From Marinobacter guineae (lineage in GTDB: Bacteria > Pseudomonadota > Gammaproteobacteria > Pseudomonadales > Oleiphilaceae), in NCBI RefSeq assembly GCF_002744735.1, contig NZ_KZ319339.1, positions 620,001 through 684,000 of the forward strand: a stretch of 64,000 nucleotides of DNA, given 5' to 3'. The stretch's first letter is position 1; each line of letters starts with the position of its first letter. Below the pieces are notes generated by a model. It did not search any database and had not been told where the DNA came from. It worked only from the letters and a program-made list of their open reading frames with translations. Below, piece by piece: positions 59,705 to 64,000 of this stretch. The translations under genes were made by a program, and so were the position numbers.

Positions 59705-60451
59705 CTAGTAAGCGATAAGCCGGACCAGAATAGCCGCCACCATCACCAGGGTGATCCACTTGACCCACTGCGCACCCTTTTCGCTCAGATTGACCCGCAC
59801 CGCGATGAAAGCACCGGTAATATTGCCAAGGGCCAGCGTCAGCCCCATGCCCCATCGAACTTGATCACTGATCGCAAAAATCATCAGGGCCGGCAAGGTA
59901 TAGAGCAGCACAATCGCGACCTTGAAGACGTTTACCTGGCGCAGATCAATCCGCAGCATCCTGTAAAGAACCACCAGGAACAGTGCACCAACACCGACCT
60001 GGATGAAGCCGCCGTACACACCGATCAGAAACATGGCCAAGTAGATCACAGGGCCAAGCCGGTCCGGCGTCAGCGGACGGGTGTCCAGTTTCGGTTGGGG
60101 CAGTAACATGAAGATAGACGCGCCTATCATGGCGACCACAAGCACGAACTCGAATACCGCGTCGGCTACCCAGGTCGCCACCCACGCCCCCAGCAGTGAG
60201 CCCACCACCGCCGGCACCGCCAGATGCACACTGACCACCAGGTTGCCATGTCCCATCCGATGGAAGCTACCTACCGCTGTGATGCTCTGAAGAGTAATGG
60301 CGACCCGGTTGGTACCATTTGCCACCTGCGGTGGCAATCCGAGAAACATGAGAAGCGGCAGCGTCAGCATGGACCCACCGGCGGACAGCACGTTGATGAA
60401 TCCGGCAAGACCACCGAGAGCAAGCAGGGCCAGAACATCGATGACCGTCAT
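59705..60451 (-). CDS. TauE/SafE-family membrane permease
   Basis: 248 residues, about eight membrane helices in two related halves. Family marks are the N-terminal AGFINVLSAGGSMLTLPLLMFLGLPPQVANGTNRVAI and FLIGVYGGFIQVGVGA in the second half. Such proteins carry sulfonates, sulfite or other organic anions. The ATG overlaps the stop of the fused TRAP permease (ATGA), so it is the third gene of that operon. Substrate unknown. Confidence 0.88.
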   Translation of the reverse strand: MTVIDVLALLALGGLAGFINVLSAGGSMLTLPLLMFLGLPPQVANGTNRVAITLQSITAVGSFHRMGHGNLVVSVHLAVPAVVGSLLGAWVATWVADAVFEFVLVVAMIGASIFMLLPQPKLDTRPLTPDRLGPVIYLAMFLIGVYGGFIQVGVGALFLVVLYRMLRIDLRQVNVFKVAIVLLYTLPALMIFAISDQVRWGMGLTLALGNITGAFIAVRVNLSEKGAQWVKWITLVMVAAILVRLIAY

Positions 60452-62610
60452 GAATCTACCCGGGCAGCCTGAGCCAATGCCGGCGAAGCTCTGCCTCGAC
60501 GAGCGCTCCAGACCAGAACCGCTACAAAAATGACCAGGCCGGCACCATCGAGCAGAATCTGCCCGTGAGGCCAGAGCATGAGCGCGCCGATCGGGAACAT
60601 CACCAGGCGAACCAACGGAGGAAGTTGATGCTCAAGGTAGCCCTCAAGGCCTGCGATAATGGCGTAGATGCCAAACAGCGCAAAGCAGAACACCCGGATC
60701 ATTTCGGTGAAATCCCCGGTGATGAGCGGCGAGTAGGCGAACAGCAGCGGCACGATGTAGAGCCCTTTGGCCAGCTTCCAGGCGGTAAATCCGGTTCGCA
60801 TCTGCGGAGTTCCGGCAATCGCAGCCGCTGCGAAAGCGGTCAGGCAGACCGGCGGTGTCACGTTGGAATCCTGAGACAGCCAGAAAATGATCATGTGCGC
60901 TGCCACCAACACCATCGACAAGGTAGCTGGAGACAGCGCCTGCTCCAGTAACTGAGAGCTGAAAGTGTCCGGCACCACTGCCAGAAGCTGCTGGGCCGTG
61001 GCCAGGTCCATGGGCGCGTTGAGCAGCGCCATCTGGTCCGGGGCTGCCAGCATGAATATGGCTTTCGCCTGCTCCGGCAAATTGCCGTTCATTAGCAGTT
61101 CCAGCAACTGACCCTGGGCAATCAGGTTGTAAATTGCGGGCGCTGACAAGGTCGCCAGCACGATATAGGCCGCTGTGACCGGCAACCCCATACCCAGAAT
61201 CAGTGAAGCCAGGGCCACCAGAAAAATGGTGATAACCAGGCTTCCACCGGCCCATTCGGTAATCATCAGAGAGAAGGTATTACCTATGCCAGTGGTGGAG
61301 ACAACCATCACAATCAGGCCGACGGTGATCAGAAGAATCGCCGTTGTGGTGATGTTTTTGGCTCCCATAGCCAGGGCATCCAAAATGTCCCTGATGCCCA
61401 TCGGATGCCTGGACAGCCGTGAAGCGACAATCACCGACAGAATGGCGATGCCTGCGGCGTAAGTGGGCGTAAAGCCATAGATAAGTGCGGCAATCAAAAC
61501 CACCAGGGGCAGCAGAAAATGCCAGCCGTCTTTCATGACTTCTTTCAGGGAGGGCGCCTCGTCGTCTTCCAGTTTCACCGCATGACTGCGCTTGGCCTCT
61601 ATCCGGACAAACATGGCCACCGAAATGAAGTACAGAAGAGCGGGCAGCGCTGCCACACCGATAATGGTCAGGTAAGACACCTGAGTGTACGATGCCATGA
61701 TAAACGCCCCTGCTCCCATCACAGGAGGCATCAGCTGGCCCCCGGTGGATGCCGCCGCCTCAACGCCCGCAGCAAAACGGGCCGGAAAGCCCGCCTTGCG
61801 CATCAGGGGAATGGTGATAACACCGGTCGACACCGTATTGGCAACACTGGAGCCAGAGACCGACCCCATCAGCCCGGAAGCGAAGACCGCCACGAAGCCC
61901 GGACCACCAACAAACCGGCCGGCAGCGCAGCGGGCCAGCTCGATAATAAAGTCGCCTGCACCGGACTTGACCAGAAAGGCACCGAACAGGATAAACATGA
62001 ACACGTAGGTCCAGGAAATGCGGGCGATCGAGCCAAGCATACCCTGGCCCCCGAGATAGGAACGGAACAGAACCGTTTCCCAGGACAGTCCGGGGAAATT
62101 GAAGATGCCATCAATATACTGGCCCCACCAGGCCACATAGGACAGGGCAATCATACAGAGCAGCGGGATGAACCAACCCACGGTCCGGCGAGCAAATTCC
62201 AGAATCAACGTCACGGCGGCGATAGAGACTATCCAGTCCGCAGTATTGAAGTTGACACCGCGCTGGTAAAGGTCGTCTTCAAAAATGATCAGGTAGAAGG
62301 CACAAGCCAGTGCGACCAGACCAAGCACCACATCCACCCCGAACACCACTCGCTGCCCCGTGGCCGAGCGGGCCCTCAACATCGGCGTGGTCAGGGCACA
62401 GATCAGACCAAACAGGCCAAAATGCAACGCCGATGTCCACAAAGTCGAAATGGTGGAAAAGGTGTTGAAGTACAGATGGATCAGTGCCGCAACGATAGCG
62501 AGCCAGAAAACCACCGGCCCGATCAGCCGGTGATTCAGTCGTTCAGCCGCTTCGCTGGCGCTTTCGTCGCGAACCTCCACAGGAGGTTCGCCTGTTTCCC
62601 GCTCAGCCAC
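60448..62610 (-). CDS. Fused TRAP transporter permease (DctQM-type, 4TM/12TM)
   Basis: 720 residues containing both the small and large permease parts in one chain, about 17-18 helices. Seen are ASGLMGSVSGSSVANTVSTGVITIPLM, STGGQLMPPVMGAGAFIMA, and GMGLPVTAAYIVLATLSAPA. This fused type works with TAXI receptors, one of which is encoded directly upstream. It starts with GTG at 62610, two bases after the receptor stop. Confidence 0.92.
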   Translation of the reverse strand: MAERETGEPPVEVRDESASEAAERLNHRLIGPVVFWLAIVAALIHLYFNTFSTISTLWTSALHFGLFGLICALTTPMLRARSATGQRVVFGVDVVLGLVALACAFYLIIFEDDLYQRGVNFNTADWIVSIAAVTLILEFARRTVGWFIPLLCMIALSYVAWWGQYIDGIFNFPGLSWETVLFRSYLGGQGMLGSIARISWTYVFMFILFGAFLVKSGAGDFIIELARCAAGRFVGGPGFVAVFASGLMGSVSGSSVANTVSTGVITIPLMRKAGFPARFAAGVEAAASTGGQLMPPVMGAGAFIMASYTQVSYLTIIGVAALPALLYFISVAMFVRIEAKRSHAVKLEDDEAPSLKEVMKDGWHFLLPLVVLIAALIYGFTPTYAAGIAILSVIVASRLSRHPMGIRDILDALAMGAKNITTTAILLITVGLIVMVVSTTGIGNTFSLMITEWAGGSLVITIFLVALASLILGMGLPVTAAYIVLATLSAPAIYNLIAQGQLLELLMNGNLPEQAKAIFMLAAPDQMALLNAPMDLATAQQLLAVVPDTFSSQLLEQALSPATLSMVLVAAHMIIFWLSQDSNVTPPVCLTAFAAAAIAGTPQMRTGFTAWKLAKGLYIVPLLFAYSPLITGDFTEMIRVFCFALFGIYAIIAGLEGYLEHQLPPLVRLVMFPIGALMLWPHGQILLDGAGLVIFVAVLVWSARRGRASPALAQAARVDS

Positions 62611-62612
62611 GG

Positions 62613-63620
62613 TTACTTGGCAATCAGTCGATCAGGAATGGTTAGCCCCTGCTCCTGATAAAACCGGACAGCACCCGGATGCAGCGGCAAGGGCAAACCG
62701 GCTATGGCCTTTTCCAGCGCCATAGCCTTGGTGGCGGGATGGATATTATTCAGGAACGGCAGGTTGGCGTAGATCGTTTTCGTGATCTGGTAAACATCCT
62801 CTTCGGAAACATCCGCCCGCACGGCGAGGATATTGGGCTGGGCAATCGTTTCGATCGCCTCATCCTGATTGGGGTAGGTGCCTGCCGGGATGGTATAGGG
62901 CGTCCACAGCTCGAAATCACTGTTCACTTCGGCCAATTGTTCTGCGGTGAAGTTCAGGGTGGTGATATCGCTACCCATGTTGGCATAGGCTCGGGTAACG
63001 GCGGACGCCGGAACACCTGCCGGGATGTTCATGCCATCGATATTGCCGTTCTGAAGCGCGTCTGCGCTGGGCCCGTAGCCAAGATGGGCCAGATCAATCT
63101 TGTCCAGATCAACCCCCAAATTGCCCAGGATAAAGCGTCCGGACCCCTCAGTGCCGGAGTTCCGGGCACCGATGGAAAAGCTTTCGTCGTAAAGATTGGT
63201 CATATCGGCAATGGTGCCGGTTTCCGCCAATTCTTTGGAGACCACAAAGTGTTCAACGTTTTGCCAGAGCATGGACACAGAGCGGAGGTTCTTGTAGGCC
63301 TTGGGAACCGGCCCGGTTCCGTTCCAGGCATAAGCGCCATAAAGCCCCTGAAGAATACCAAACTGAATCTGATCTTCGTCCATCAGCTTGAGATTCTCGC
63401 CGGAACCGGCAGAGCTGATGGCAGAAACGGAAATATTGGTCTTGGGCTCCAGCTTTACCTTGATCAGTGTGGAAAGGGCAACGCCCACGGGGTAGTAGGT
63501 GCCCCCGGTCGTCGCGGTGCCCATCACGTAGTTGCCTTCCGCCTGCACCCCGGAAGAAAAGGAAAAGATGGCGGCTGCCAGCACGCCCGCGGTGGATTTC
63601 AGAAATCGGTTCTTGATCAT
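62613..63620 (-). CDS. TRAP transporter receptor, TAXI family
   Basis: Periplasmic binding protein of 335 residues. The start at 63620 (MIKNRFLKSTAGVLAAAIFSFSSGVQAEG) gives a standard signal peptide cleaved after VQA; the ATG at 63656 adds 12 residues. GTATTGGTYYPVGVALSTLI and GARNSGTEGSGRFIL are TAXI signatures. First gene of a receptor-permease-TauE operon. The ligand is unknown. Confidence 0.92.
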   Translation of the reverse strand: MIKNRFLKSTAGVLAAAIFSFSSGVQAEGNYVMGTATTGGTYYPVGVALSTLIKVKLEPKTNISVSAISSAGSGENLKLMDEDQIQFGILQGLYGAYAWNGTGPVPKAYKNLRSVSMLWQNVEHFVVSKELAETGTIADMTNLYDESFSIGARNSGTEGSGRFILGNLGVDLDKIDLAHLGYGPSADALQNGNIDGMNIPAGVPASAVTRAYANMGSDITTLNFTAEQLAEVNSDFELWTPYTIPAGTYPNQDEAIETIAQPNILAVRADVSEEDVYQITKTIYANLPFLNNIHPATKAMALEKAIAGLPLPLHPGAVRFYQEQGLTIPDRLIAK

Positions 63621-63813
63621 AACCCTTTGTCCTTTCGTCATTATTATCGTCCGCAACTGAGATGTAACCCTATTAAAGTAGCGGTTTGGAAGGATCTCTA
63701 CCAGTTCACGAGGCCAACTCTAGACCTTGGTATGAGTCGCCACCTGCTGCGCTCAAAAATCCAGGCTCCAAACGCAACAATCCCCCGCCCGGGGCGAGGG
63801 TTTGTTGGCAGTG

Positions 63814-63867
63814 ACAGAGCCCCTCCTGGAGCTCTGTTCCTTCTTCCGGCGCGATGCGCCTTTTTTT
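63814..63867 (+). ncRNA. Possible small RNA 3' end: CU-loop hairpin plus intrinsic terminator
   Basis: A 7-bp hairpin ACAGAGC/GCTCTGT (63814-63820, 63831-63837) exposes the loop CCCTCCTGGA, complementary to a ribosome-binding site. It is followed by GGCGC-GAT-GCGCC (63848-63860) and seven T (63861-63867), a textbook plus-strand terminator. No plus-strand protein gene ends within 4 kb upstream, so the terminator is orphan. The 5' end and promoter are not identified. Alternatively it blocks antisense transcription into the symporter gene. Confidence 0.35.
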
Positions 63868-64000
63868 AACGGGTGATGTGCTGATATTCGCCAGCATCGG
63901 CAGTCACAGTGCTCACCACCAGGATGGCAATCATGGAAGCGATGAAGCCAGGAATGATCTCGTACACGCCCGGACCACCCATGAACTCTCCATTCCAGCC
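63866..64000 (-). CDS. C-terminal end of a sodium/solute symporter, PutP-like
   Basis: The minus-strand frame, open from the window edge to TAA at 63866-63868, encodes 44 residues: GPGVYEIIPGFIASMIAILVVS resembles the last helix of PutP-type sodium/proline symporters (YEIIPGF). Most of the gene lies beyond the window. It reads toward the TAXI-TRAP-TauE operon on the same strand. Confidence 0.7.
   Translation of the reverse strand, partial: GWNGEFMGGPGVYEIIPGFIASMIAILVVSTVTADAGEYQHITR

Noticed and set aside
62679..63869. 396-residue plus-strand open frame opposite the TAXI receptor
   Set aside because: Antisense shadow; it could wrongly be taken as the gene ending at the orphan terminator, but it shows no family motif and runs through the receptor gene.
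63706..63897. 63-residue minus-strand open frame between the symporter and TAXI genes
   Set aside because: It overlaps the symporter 3' end and the hairpin region, lacks a ribosome site and has no recognisable feature.
1..64000. CRISPR arrays, prophage, intact insertion sequences, rRNA
   Set aside because: No direct-repeat arrays, integrase, transposase or ribosomal RNA sequences were seen anywhere in the window.

Overview
The window reads as chromosomal DNA of a marine, heterotrophic gammaproteobacterium, most likely Marinobacter or a close relative. That assignment is inferred from the proteins and gene order, not from a database search. The order tRNAs-tig-clpP-clpX-lon-hupB-ppiD is the Pseudomonas-type arrangement. 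Central sugar metabolism is Entner-Doudoroff with a HexR-type regulator, and two TRAP transporters, an Aap amino-acid transporter and a peripheral aromatic pathway are present. No phage, intact insertion sequence, CRISPR array or rRNA is visible, and coding density is high throughout.

Layout. 1-10000: Entner-Doudoroff island (glk-edd, gap, pyk, eda, pgl-zwf, hexR), with a pair of unusual hairpin elements between pyk and eda. 10000-20700: protein folding and proteolysis block (ppiD, hupB, lon, clpX, clpP, tig), four tRNAs (Leu, His, Arg, Pro) and folD. 20700-27500: malate synthase G, cysS, glnS, a cyclophilin and lpxH. 27500-32900: general L-amino acid ABC transporter aapJQMP with a candidate sigma-54 promoter, and a lipoprotein of unknown role. 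32900-36100: split MacAB-type export system. 36300-41900: a Kv-type potassium channel with a C-terminal zinc ribbon, a thioesterase, a PQQ-type sugar dehydrogenase fused to a membrane module, the fpr/finR-like pair and miaE. 42000-44700: aconitase B.

44700-59630 is a catabolic island for homoprotocatechuate (3,4-dihydroxyphenylacetate). It holds a universal stress protein, a DctPQM TRAP transporter, hpaF, then hpaH-hpaI-hpaG1-hpaG2-hpaE, the regulators hpaA (AraC type) and hpaR (MarR type), an MFS carrier, the ring-cleavage dioxygenase hpaD and a MobA-like flavin hydroxylase. Together these would take up a hydroxyphenylacetate, hydroxylate it, cleave the ring at the meta position and yield pyruvate plus succinic semialdehyde. 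The usual HpaBC hydroxylase is absent from the window; the MobA-like enzyme is the candidate replacement. Four promoters in this island carry the same 12-bp palindrome (consensus TTAATATGTTAA) in the spacer between -35 and -10, which looks like the HpaR operator.

59700-64000: a TauE/SafE permease in one operon with a fused TRAP permease and a TAXI-type receptor, then the C-terminal end of a PutP-like sodium/solute symporter. Between these last two lies a plus-strand intrinsic terminator with no plus-strand gene in front of it, possibly the end of a small RNA.

The least-explained structures are the two 100-bp fold-back elements at 5666-5765 and 5897-5996, the MobA-like/HpaR-operator arrangement, the fused sugar dehydrogenase, and the candidate small RNA near 63800.
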